Part shown: piece after piece, positions 1 to 6,637 of the stretch
How positions within the stretch are numbered: the first letter of the stretch is position 1
Layout: each line of letters begins with the position of its first letter
IMG/VR virus record: IMGVR_UViG_3300046463_000927
Span: 1 to 27,229 of that record
Reading direction: 5' to 3' (one strand)
Origin: a virus
Length of the DNA stretch: 27,229 nt
Made by a program: the position numbers and the translations under genes
The notes under the pieces: model-generated
What the model was told of the DNA's origin: nothing
The model's input: only the letters and a program-made list of their open reading frames with translations
Database searches by the model: none

Positions 1-118
1 CAAGAAGTTGCGCAGTACTGTGCAACTTCTTGCGCACTTGGCTGGAGACCTTGAAATACATGGCCTCCAGCGGAATCGGTGAGCATTTTTACAAAACAAG
101 TGCGCAACTTCTTGCGCA
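1..118. repeat. Cluster of three copies of a 14-15 bp motif in both orientations
   Basis: The motif GCAACTTCTTGCGCA is present exactly at 22-36 and 104-118, and its reverse complement (CAAGAAGTTGCGCA) at 1-14. TGCGCACTTG at 31-40 is also the exact inverse of 97-106, and GCTGGAG at 41-47 pairs with CTCCAGC at 65-71. The block could therefore fold into a large cruciform. It lies upstream of the nuclease operon, and 121-387 contains no convincing gene. The copies may be protein-binding sites or the end of a small mobile element; the sequence does not decide. The left boundary is cut by the window. Confidence 0.6.
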
Positions 119-185
119 GTATGGCGTTAGGCCGTGCCTGGCGAGTATTTCGTTCTACCTTCCTGAATAATGTGATGGGGGCTGG

Positions 186-205
186 CTGCTTTCGGCCAAA
201 AGCAG
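186..205. repeat. Intergenic palindrome (CTGCTTT-CGGCC-AAAAGCAG type)
   Basis: This is a near-perfect palindrome with stem CTGCTTT/AAAGCAG around GGCC. The same building block, in varied form, recurs near 2700, 4000-4090, 8620-8670 and 9000-9085. It resembles short palindromic repeats dispersed between genes in P. fluorescens-group genomes. It lies about 180 bp upstream of the nuclease operon. Confidence 0.6.
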
Positions 206-387
206 TCATTCGAACATGTCCATAAGAATGGAGCTTCAGCTTCAGAAATTGAGCTTGTGACGATAGTGGCAAAAGAGTAGCGTACTAAAGGCTCTTTGCT
301 TCGACCAATCGATTGCGGACGATACAATGTCAGGTAGGTTGAAGGGAAAATTAATTTGCATCGGCTATATTTGAAAAGGAGTTTCAA

Positions 388-1302
388 TTGAGCTTAGTTG
401 ACAGCCTGAAAGCTCTAGATCCAAGATTATTCGAAAATCTTTCATACGACCTTCTAGTTGAATTTGGTATTACTAACTTGGTTTGGCGAACCCCTGGTGC
501 TGACCGAGGCAGAGACTTAGAGGGAGAGAATCCCATTATAGACTTTAGTGGGACAGGATTTACAGAGAAATGGTATATCGAGTGCAAACGATACGAAAGC
601 TCGATAGATTGGCCAACTGTTTTTGGTAAGTTATCCTACGCAATAAGCAATGGTGCGGATTACTTGTTGATGATCACAACTTCAAATCTGTCAACAAACT
701 GCGTAGACGAAGTAAATAATTGGAATTCTTCAAATAAGTTTCCAAAAATAAGATGGTGGCCAGGCTATTACTTGGAAAATATGCTACAGCAGACTCCGTC
801 AATATTAATAAAATACGGTCTAGCTACCGGTCAGGCTATCGTGCCGCCCGCGTTCATTGATTTAGCTCAAGCGGTAGCTAAGGCAACTGCGGCGGCAATG
901 GGAAGAGACTCTTTAGGTGCAGGCACAGGTGAAAATCTTGAGCTAACCTTTGCTGGAACTCTAGCGGAGCTAATGCAAGCTAAAATGCAACAATATGAAC
1001 TTGAAGGAAAGTTAAGTCCTACTCGTTTTATTTCCGAGATCGACGGATTTGAAGGTGATCACTACTGCGAAAAAAGCTACGCGGTGGATAAATACGCTTT
1101 CAGAGCCTTGCTTGCATACATCAGACTGATTAAGAAAAGTAGTAATATTCACGTCAATTCTATCGACGACGATAAAAGCTTTAAATTAGATGTCGATATG
1201 TCGAGCAGACCCGGTAGTGATTTTACATTGATGGATATTGTGGCTTTCTGGGGTGGATTTCAAATAAAGTACCCAGCAGATGGAGTTGTGATATATGAGT
1301 GA
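388..1302 (+). CDS. Mrr-like PD-(D/E)XK restriction endonuclease-type protein
   Basis: This 304-residue protein is probably a DNA-cleaving enzyme. The first ~130 residues carry a Mrr/RecB-type nuclease signature: an acidic helix (FENL, E16), then GADRGRDL with D39 and D43, then YIECKRY with E65 and K67, which together form the D...ExK metal site. A strand follows (DYLLMITTS, 91-99), as in Mrr proteins. The remaining ~170 residues contain no domain I recognise and could be a regulatory or target-sensing part. The start is TTG at 388 because AAAGGAG lies just upstream at good spacing. The gene is AT-rich compared with the prophage. Its last 8 bp overlap a histidine kinase gene, which is followed immediately by a response regulator gene, so one mRNA likely makes all three. 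Nuclease assignment is firm at fold level; the target is unknown. Confidence 0.8.
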   Translation: MSLVDSLKALDPRLFENLSYDLLVEFGITNLVWRTPGADRGRDLEGENPIIDFSGTGFTEKWYIECKRYESSIDWPTVFGKLSYAISNGADYLLMITTSNLSTNCVDEVNNWNSSNKFPKIRWWPGYYLENMLQQTPSILIKYGLATGQAIVPPAFIDLAQAVAKATAAAMGRDSLGAGTGENLELTFAGTLAELMQAKMQQYELEGKLSPTRFISEIDGFEGDHYCEKSYAVDKYAFRALLAYIRLIKKSSNIHVNSIDDDKSFKLDVDMSSRPGSDFTLMDIVAFWGGFQIKYPADGVVIYE

Positions 1303-2053
1303 AAGTATTGAAGAGATAAACGTTCGACAAGATGCTCAACGGATTGATCTCTTGTTTCTTGGAAACTTTGTTCACCAGCTAGTTAACCCGCTGAATGGTG
1401 TTGCAGGCACTCTCGACAACGTTGTAGAGGGAATTTACAAGGGTGCGGAAATCAATCAAAAAATAAACGCTGCTCGGGCGCAGATAGAACAGTGCATTCA
1501 TCTAACAAAGAACTTGGCGTTCTTTTCTGAAATATCTTCTGAGCAAAAAATGCTTAGCGCTCCTAAAAAAGAAGGCATTGTCATTCTTCCTCAATCTATT
1601 ATTGAGGCGCTACAGTTTTACGCAGAACTAGGTGCAAAGAAAGACATGAAAATATCCTTGCTAGACAAGGTTACTCAGTACAAGGTAAAAGGTAGGCCTG
1701 AAGCACTGCGGCAGGTTTTCATGAATTTATTTGATAATGCAGTAAAGTACGGACTTAAGGGTAGTCATGTCACTGTGAGTCCTATGATTCAAAAACGGAG
1801 CGGTGCGTTAAGGGTTGTATTTGAAAATGAGAGCATTGGTTTCGCAGCAAGTGACGCAGAGAATATCTTCCTGCTCGGCTATCGAAGTGCAGAGGCAAAA
1901 TCTTCGATTGCATTGAGCACAGGACTTGGTCTCTATTTGTGCCGCGAGATCATGAGAACTTTTTTTAATGGTGATGTTGTAGCCGAACATAGTAAGCGAC
2001 GTGGAATTTCTACGTTTACTGTGATTTTCCCAAAAGGGTCTTGGTACATCTAA
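1295..2053 (+). CDS. Sensor-less histidine kinase (HisKA-like plus HATPase_c)
   Basis: This 252-residue protein has the core of a histidine kinase and little else. The H-box reads FVHQLVNPLNGVAG with phospho-acceptor H27 and the usual NPL after it. The ATP-binding domain has an N-box (VFMNLFDNAVKYG, N144 and N148), an F-box-like IFLLGY and a G2 box STGLGLYL (208-215). The usual DxGxG of the G1 box is replaced by ENESIG near residue 178, so nucleotide handling may be unusual. No transmembrane segment, PAS, GAF or TPR region is visible, so the protein should be cytoplasmic with its signal coming from a partner. The start ATG lies inside the nuclease stop region (8 bp overlap). The stop overlaps the next start as TAATG. 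The likely partners are the receiver protein downstream and the nuclease upstream. Confidence 0.85.
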   Translation: MSESIEEINVRQDAQRIDLLFLGNFVHQLVNPLNGVAGTLDNVVEGIYKGAEINQKINAARAQIEQCIHLTKNLAFFSEISSEQKMLSAPKKEGIVILPQSIIEALQFYAELGAKKDMKISLLDKVTQYKVKGRPEALRQVFMNLFDNAVKYGLKGSHVTVSPMIQKRSGALRVVFENESIGFAASDAENIFLLGYRSAEAKSSIALSTGLGLYLCREIMRTFFNGDVVAEHSKRRGISTFTVIFPKGSWYI

Positions 2054-2496
2054 TGAAAGCCTATCTTGAAAAAACAATACTTCTCGCAGATGATGAGCCG
2101 ACCAATTTAGATTGGCTTGTCGATTATATTACTTCGTTGGGTTTCAATGTTGAGTTGGCTTTGACCGCTAGCGAGGCTATAGAAAAGTTGAGGAGGGACG
2201 ATTACAGGGCAGTCATAGTTGACCTTAACATTCCTAAAGGCGCCGGTTTCAATTCCACTACAAGCGAAACAACTTTGTACAACCAATACCCAGGTCTCCA
2301 CATAGCAAGATTTGCTAGAAATATCGGAAACCATCACAGAAGAGTGATTATATACTCAGTTTATCAAACTGAAGAGCTCGCAGAGGAAATAGAAAGATTC
2401 TCCTGTGAATACGTTTCTAAACAGAGACCAAGACATATTAAAGAAGTTATATTGTCGGCAACTCGATTTGATCCCAGAGCGAACCCTTCAAGCTAA
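2053..2496 (+). CDS. Single-domain response regulator (receiver only)
   Basis: This 147-residue CheY-like receiver domain has no DNA-binding output domain. It shows the acidic pair D13/D14 (LLADDEP), phospho-acceptor D57 in VIVDLNIP, a Thr/Ser position in VIIYSVY near residue 105, and the conserved Lys in YVSKQR near residue 123. A segment of about 30 residues after D57 (GAGFNSTTSETTLYNQYPG and neighbours) is longer than in CheY and may be a contact loop. The ATG at 2053 shares one base with the kinase stop (TAATG), which indicates translational coupling. Without an output domain it probably acts by binding another protein; the nuclease of the same operon is the obvious candidate, which is an inference. 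A TTG at 2041 in the same frame is a poorer start choice. Confidence 0.85.
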   Translation: MKAYLEKTILLADDEPTNLDWLVDYITSLGFNVELALTASEAIEKLRRDDYRAVIVDLNIPKGAGFNSTTSETTLYNQYPGLHIARFARNIGNHHRRVIIYSVYQTEELAEEIERFSCEYVSKQRPRHIKEVILSATRFDPRANPSS

Positions 2497-2541
2497 GCCC
2501 ATTAAAGGTTTCTTCACGAAAATCAGAGGATTGCGATGGTT

Positions 2542-2568
2542 TGGCGGCGAAGGAAAGATTCGAACTCC
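2542..2568 (-). other. Possible tRNA 3'-end remnant (T-arm and CCA-like)
   Basis: Read on the minus strand, this segment has GGAGTTCGAATC followed by a 7-base acceptor-like strand, G and CCA, which is the layout of a tRNA 3' end. The T-stem pairs poorly (two G-T pairs and one mismatch), and no anticodon arm follows upstream. It is either a decayed attachment-site copy left by an integrative element or chance resemblance. The surrounding 2497-2942 has no solid gene, only this fragment, a repeat near 2690-2740 and a doubtful 44-codon frame. Confidence 0.3.
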
Positions 2569-2680
2569 AAAAAACTATTGCCATCATCAATGTATCCGGG
2601 CTTTATCACTATTACGAGGATCACGCCGTCGCATTGCATCTGGAGAAACGCATTCTCCAGCACCGTGAGTCACGAGTCAC

Positions 2681-2740
2681 TATCCGCTTGTGGCCGATAC
2701 GACCAGAAGCAGTCACTCATGAGTGGCCGCTTTCGACCCC
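2681..2740. repeat. Dispersed intergenic repeat block
   Basis: The block holds a GTGGCCGATACGACCAGAAG segment and GTGGCCGCTTTCGACCCC, with ACTCATGAGT as a small palindrome at the centre. It belongs to the same loose family as the blocks at 186-205, 3987-4092, 8617-8672 and 8996-9090. It lies between the response regulator gene and the DUF4238 gene. Confidence 0.5.
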
Positions 2741-2758
2741 TAAATGCGCTCCACAAAG

Positions 2759-2893
2759 ATGGTAATTGACCGCGCAAGCCATGGATATTCTGCTAGAGCT
2801 CCAAGTAATCTGCATACGGATGATCTTACTAAGCTCGTTAAAGTAAACTCTAGAGCTTCAAAGTCAAAGCCCGGTTACCGTGGCTCGTTTTAA
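2759..2893 (+). CDS. Doubtful 44-residue open frame
   Basis: A frame from ATG 2759 to TAA 2893 would encode MVIDRASHGYSARAPSNLHT and 24 further residues ending KPGYRGSF. The ribosome-binding site is weak and no family is recognised. It could be a small protein, the tail of a decayed gene, or non-coding. It is listed because it fills part of the 446 bp gap between the response regulator and DUF4238 genes. Confidence 0.2.
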   Translation: MVIDRASHGYSARAPSNLHTDDLTKLVKVNSRASKSKPGYRGSF

Positions 2894-2942
2894 TAAAAAA
2901 CTTGGAAAAACCAAACAAACTGATCATGGAGTGCAATAATTC

Positions 2943-3953
2943 ATGAACTCAAGCTCTAAGCCCCCAAAAACTGAGTATGCGAATCAACATTACGTCCCCA
3001 AACTACTCCTAAAGCGATTTTCGTATGAAGACAAAATTAACATCGGATTGATGAGTGCTTCGAGTGGTGAGGTAAGGTCGCCGATTCCGTATAAGCCGCA
3101 GTGCGCCAAGCACTATTTTTATGGCAAGGATCTGGTTATTGAGAAAAAATTGGGGGAGATTGAGGATGAAATTGGAAAAATTATTGATTCAATAAGCTCC
3201 ATTCCCGAACCTCATATAGAGCGATTAAGCCGCGCTCATATACTTTTAACAATATTCTCTGTTTATCAGTATGTTCGGACTGACAGCACCTTGAAATTTG
3301 CGGAAGAAGTGGTTGCAAAAAGCTATTCTGTTATCAAGGAGCATGCAAAGCCTAAACTTATGCTTAAGCTGGCAGAGAGGGCGAATGGGCGACTCTCTGA
3401 ACAAGAGTTGTCTGAGTTCTACGATAGTGTGACGGCCTCCATGACCAACCCACATTCCATCCTGTTTGAAACCGCTAACAGCGTCATGCTTCCTAGCTTA
3501 CAGCTTGAGATGAAAATAATTATAAATGATACTAAAACGCCATTCATCATTAGCGACAATCCTTTGATTTATATGGACGCAGAAAGCCAGGATTGCTTCT
3601 ACAGGATGCTCCTACCACTGACGCAAAAACTATTGCTTGTCTTTTATGATGGATGCAAGTACAAGATCGGACCAAGGAAAGCCAACTTCCACAAATTGAC
3701 GAGTGAGACCGACGCATTCTATCTTAATGTTCTCCAGTACCTAAACTGCCAGAAGAATATTTATTTTGGGCCAGGCACTCCAACAAAACATCTTATTTCT
3801 TTGAATCGCTCATTTAAAAAAATCAGAGCAAAAGAGGCAACGACGCTAACCGAGCTAAATGGTCGAGCTTTTCTAAAAACTAATAGACCTAAAGTCAATC
3901 ATAGGTTCAGCTTTGTAAGAAGGATCGCTTCCTTGAGTGACTTGCAAGACTAA
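2943..3953 (+). CDS. DUF4238-type protein of unknown function
   Basis: This 336-residue protein starts with the signature QHYVPKLLLKRFS (residues ~15-27), which is the hallmark of DUF4238. It keeps the later family features: a helical middle with a tyrosine-rich segment (FSVYQYVRTD), the TPFIISDNPLIYMD strand-loop near residue 200, and LLPLTQKLLLVF. No catalytic motif, signal peptide or membrane segment is visible. The start ATG has GGAG about 11 bases upstream. The gene stands alone: a repeat-bearing gap precedes it and another follows. It is AT-rich like the nuclease operon. DUF4238 genes are widespread and often lie in accessory regions, but no role is established that I can name, so a defence role here is only suggested by position. 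Confidence 0.8.
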   Translation: MNSSSKPPKTEYANQHYVPKLLLKRFSYEDKINIGLMSASSGEVRSPIPYKPQCAKHYFYGKDLVIEKKLGEIEDEIGKIIDSISSIPEPHIERLSRAHILLTIFSVYQYVRTDSTLKFAEEVVAKSYSVIKEHAKPKLMLKLAERANGRLSEQELSEFYDSVTASMTNPHSILFETANSVMLPSLQLEMKIIINDTKTPFIISDNPLIYMDAESQDCFYRMLLPLTQKLLLVFYDGCKYKIGPRKANFHKLTSETDAFYLNVLQYLNCQKNIYFGPGTPTKHLISLNRSFKKIRAKEATTLTELNGRAFLKTNRPKVNHRFSFVRRIASLSDLQD

Positions 3954-3986
3954 ATACTTCCCGCCTTCCTCCGTAGGAGACTATTT

Positions 3987-4092
3987 TGAGCGGCAGCAAT
4001 TGGTCGGTAGCGGTCGCTTGTGAGCGTCCGCTAATGGCCGACAGCGGTCATTCATAAGCGTCTGCTTTCGGCCAAATGAGGTCATCCGGTTC
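3987..4092. repeat. Tandem block of dispersed intergenic palindromes
   Basis: Three related units follow each other: AGCGGTCGCTTGTGAGCGTC, then CGCTAATGGCCGACAGCGGTC, then GTCTGCTTTCGGCCAAATGA. They repeat the GGCC-centred stem pattern of 186-205. The block separates the convergent DUF4238 gene (+) and the Gabija-linked operon (-), where it could also serve as a terminator-like structure. No gene is visible between 3954 and 4235. Confidence 0.55.
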
Positions 4093-4235
4093 GTTAATGC
4101 CAGGGGCTCATTTGTGCTTACCGGCAGCCAGTCAGTTTCGAGTCTGGTGCAGAGTTTGGCCTAGTTAGCCTAGAAAACCTGCACTCTTAACTATCTGTCC
4201 ACCTGCTCTTGGACAGACCAAGCTGCTATCTGCTA

Positions 4236-4793
4236 CTAATCACCATCCATGGCATGCCAGTGGAGCGACGATTCAATTGAGCGCCGGTACTGAGTATCAA
4301 TCTGCCGCGGAGCTAGGCGAATGTATCGTTCGGCTATCTCACGTTGTTCGCCGGTTAGGGTCTCCAGGTACTCCACGACTTGCTCTGCTGCGGGAGTGGT
4401 TTCTGCACCGTTGAATTTGGGGGGTAGACCGGTCCATACCACGTGGACTAAGTCGTGGGCGTTAGCCCACTCGGATAAGTCTGGAATCAGACTTGGAGAA
4501 GGCTCGCCGGCAGACCATCGGCAAACGTGCTTTTCCACATTTTTTATCGGAATCCCTTCACGGCTGCGTAAGGCTTCAACTGCAGAAGCTAGATCAGCAG
4601 TCTCCATCAACGCCCATAGGGAGGGGACCATTGCTGCAGCTTCGACCAGTACGAGAGTAATTCGCCCATCTTTTGACTGCCTGGCGAACTCAACTGGTAT
4701 CAATGGCCCGTCTTCAAACCATTGTCCCTGAACCACGAAACCTTTCGGCTCCCAAATTAGGGAGCCCCATCCGAGACAAGCGACACGAGCCAA
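4236..4793 (-). CDS. Gamma-glutamylcyclotransferase-like (GGCT/ChaC-fold) protein, third gene of the Gabija operon
   Basis: The protein (185 residues from the chosen start) begins ARVACLGWGSLIWEP, the glycine-rich G-x-GSL loop with which GGCT/AIG2-like proteins bind a gamma-glutamyl group. A strand pattern follows (PLIPVEFARQ, RITLVLV) that fits the same barrel. Enzymes of this fold release 5-oxoproline from gamma-glutamyl compounds; the substrate here is unknown. I chose TTG at 4793 because a strong GGAGG lies 5 bases upstream and it puts the GGCT loop close to the N-terminus, as in the family. An upstream ATG at 4835 in the same frame has no ribosome-binding site. The gene follows gajB by about 60 bp on the same strand with no terminator between, so it is probably co-transcribed with Gabija. 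Confidence 0.7.
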   Translation of the reverse strand: MARVACLGWGSLIWEPKGFVVQGQWFEDGPLIPVEFARQSKDGRITLVLVEAAAMVPSLWALMETADLASAVEALRSREGIPIKNVEKHVCRWSAGEPSPSLIPDLSEWANAHDLVHVVWTGLPPKFNGAETTPAAEQVVEYLETLTGEQREIAERYIRLAPRQIDTQYRRSIESSLHWHAMDGD

Positions 4794-4855
4794 TGTGACC
4801 TCCGTTGTGACCTGAACGTTGATTAGCGGAGTCATGTTATCAATTTAGGTGAAGT

Positions 4856-6637
4856 TCACGCCTGCTGGCTCCGTCGATAGAGCTCAGCGACCCAAGGCGA
4901 GTGATTTCCCTTCTCAAAAACCAGACACAGTTCTTTTCTCGGCCGAGTCACACCAACATAAAAAAGACGCCGAGCCTCGCGCATCGCCCGCTCTGACTTT
5001 TTATCGCGCCAACTCGGGAAGTCTTCTGCATTGATACCAAACAGAATAACCGCATCAAATTCGCGGCCTTTGGCGCTGTGGAGGGTACTTAGGGTCACTC
5101 GGCCAGAGCCATTGATCCGCCCAGAGAAGATGCTAAGTGGCATGTCTAGTCCCAGTGCTGGGTCGGTCCGAGCTAGAAGCTCCGAACACACCTCCCACTC
5201 TTGATGGGTGTTTCTGGCAATAGCTCGCCACGGCGCGATCAGCTCGCGACCAAAACGGGCCAGCCAAAGATGGGTAGTCTCGTTACGGTCGATTCCGCTG
5301 CGCAAGAAGGCCATTAATTGGCAAGACATAGCCTGCTCCTCGGCCGCGCTTACTCTTCCGCCATACACAATCGCCAGAGCCTGGCCCAGCAGCCGATGAT
5401 AGGGGGGCGTGGCATCACGCCACCCCCCAGTGACCCACTGGGTGCAAGCTTCGACGAATCGAGCAAGACGGGAGTTTCGCTTCACCAGCGCATTACCGTC
5501 CGTGCGCAGGATGGCGATGTCCTTCTCCTTGAATACATCGGCAACCTTATCGCCGAGCCAGGCTGCGCGGTAAAGAATCCCTATATGTTCAAGCTGAAAT
5601 CCACGAGCAAGCAGTGACGGCAGGACGACCTCAGCGATGTATCGGGCCTGTTTATCGTGGTCGCCCACTACAGGCAAGAAACTCAATTCCCCTTCAGGAG
5701 CCCCGTCCCTACAGCAGTAATCGCGCTCTTCGCCAAGCGCCCCCAAAGAGGCCCTGATGATCTTTGCACCTGAGCGGTAGTTGAAGCGTAGGCGGATTGT
5801 TCTGACGTCGCCGCGTTCGGTGAGACTTTGCAGCAAGCTGGGGTTAGCACCATTGAACCCATAGATCGACTGATCAGCATCACCGACAGCAAATAGCCGA
5901 ATTCCACTTTCAAAGCAAAGCAGCAGTACCAGTTCATGGAGCGCGTAGCCCAGGTCCTGATACTCATCAACAAATAGGACGGGAAATCGGGCCCTCAGGG
6001 CGTCACGAACCCAACGGTGTTCCTTGATCATTCGAAAGGCAATGAGGGGCATGTCATCGAAGTCGATCAGTGCCTTGTGACGCAGCTCCGCCTCATAGGC
6101 CTCGATAAACGTAGCGAGCTCAGGATTCTTCCCCTTCCAGGTGGGTAGAGTGCGGTCAACATCCCGACGTCGCTTTTCCTCGGCGAAACGCCAACGCTCG
6201 AGTGCATTGCCCATATCGCCAAAAACGGATTTATAAGCGGCTTCGACAGCCGCTCGGCACTCGCTACTCGTAGCAACGCGAAAACCGTTCGGGAGCAGCT
6301 GAGCAATACACCGGGCATAAGGTGCAATGACTTGAGTGAGCGCGAAGCTATGGACTGTGCCGATGAAGCTGCGATCGCTGTTGGCAACGCCGAACTTAGC
6401 TAATCGCTCCTCAAGCTCCGTCGCGCACTCGGTGTTGTAGGTAATGCAGGCGACTCCACGCGGGTCGATAACCTCGTCCATCAAAGCACGCGCCATGGCG
6501 GTGGTCAGGGTCTTGGTCTTCCCGCTGCCAGGACCTGCCAAAACCACACAGTGCCCGCGTTCAAGGACTGCATCATCTTGCTCGCTATTGGGTTTGAGCT
6601 CTGCAAGCGCGTGTTCCAACGCGAGCCGATTAGACAC
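4856..6637 (-). CDS. gajB: GajB: UvrD/Rep-like SF1 helicase of a Gabija anti-phage system
   Basis: This 593-residue superfamily 1A helicase has all core motifs: Q-motif (Q20), Walker A AGPGSGKT (34-41), motif Ia CITYNTECATELEERL, motif Ic GTVHSF, motif II VDEYQD (DE at 224-225), motif III VGDADQSIYGFNGA, motif IV LRFNYRSG, motif V LSTLHSAKGREFD and motif VI RRLFYVGVTRPRK. It is longer than the roughly 500 residues I associate with well-studied GajB. The start is GTG at 6637, which overlaps the gajA stop by 8 bp and so suggests coupled translation. In known Gabija systems GajB is an accessory to the GajA nuclease complex and senses DNA ends or ssDNA. The gene pair identifies the system more than either protein alone. 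A housekeeping UvrD/Rep would be longer and would not follow an OLD nuclease. Confidence 0.9.
   Translation of the reverse strand: MSNRLALEHALAELKPNSEQDDAVLERGHCVVLAGPGSGKTKTLTTAMARALMDEVIDPRGVACITYNTECATELEERLAKFGVANSDRSFIGTVHSFALTQVIAPYARCIAQLLPNGFRVATSSECRAAVEAAYKSVFGDMGNALERWRFAEEKRRRDVDRTLPTWKGKNPELATFIEAYEAELRHKALIDFDDMPLIAFRMIKEHRWVRDALRARFPVLFVDEYQDLGYALHELVLLLCFESGIRLFAVGDADQSIYGFNGANPSLLQSLTERGDVRTIRLRFNYRSGAKIIRASLGALGEERDYCCRDGAPEGELSFLPVVGDHDKQARYIAEVVLPSLLARGFQLEHIGILYRAAWLGDKVADVFKEKDIAILRTDGNALVKRNSRLARFVEACTQWVTGGWRDATPPYHRLLGQALAIVYGGRVSAAEEQAMSCQLMAFLRSGIDRNETTHLWLARFGRELIAPWRAIARNTHQEWEVCSELLARTDPALGLDMPLSIFSGRINGSGRVTLSTLHSAKGREFDAVILFGINAEDFPSWRDKKSERAMREARRLFYVGVTRPRKELCLVFEKGNHSPWVAELYRRSQQA

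Noticed and set aside
2536-2769. Overlapping plus frames after the response regulator
   Set aside because: They begin in the tRNA-like fragment, a known source of false frames, and run through a repeat block.
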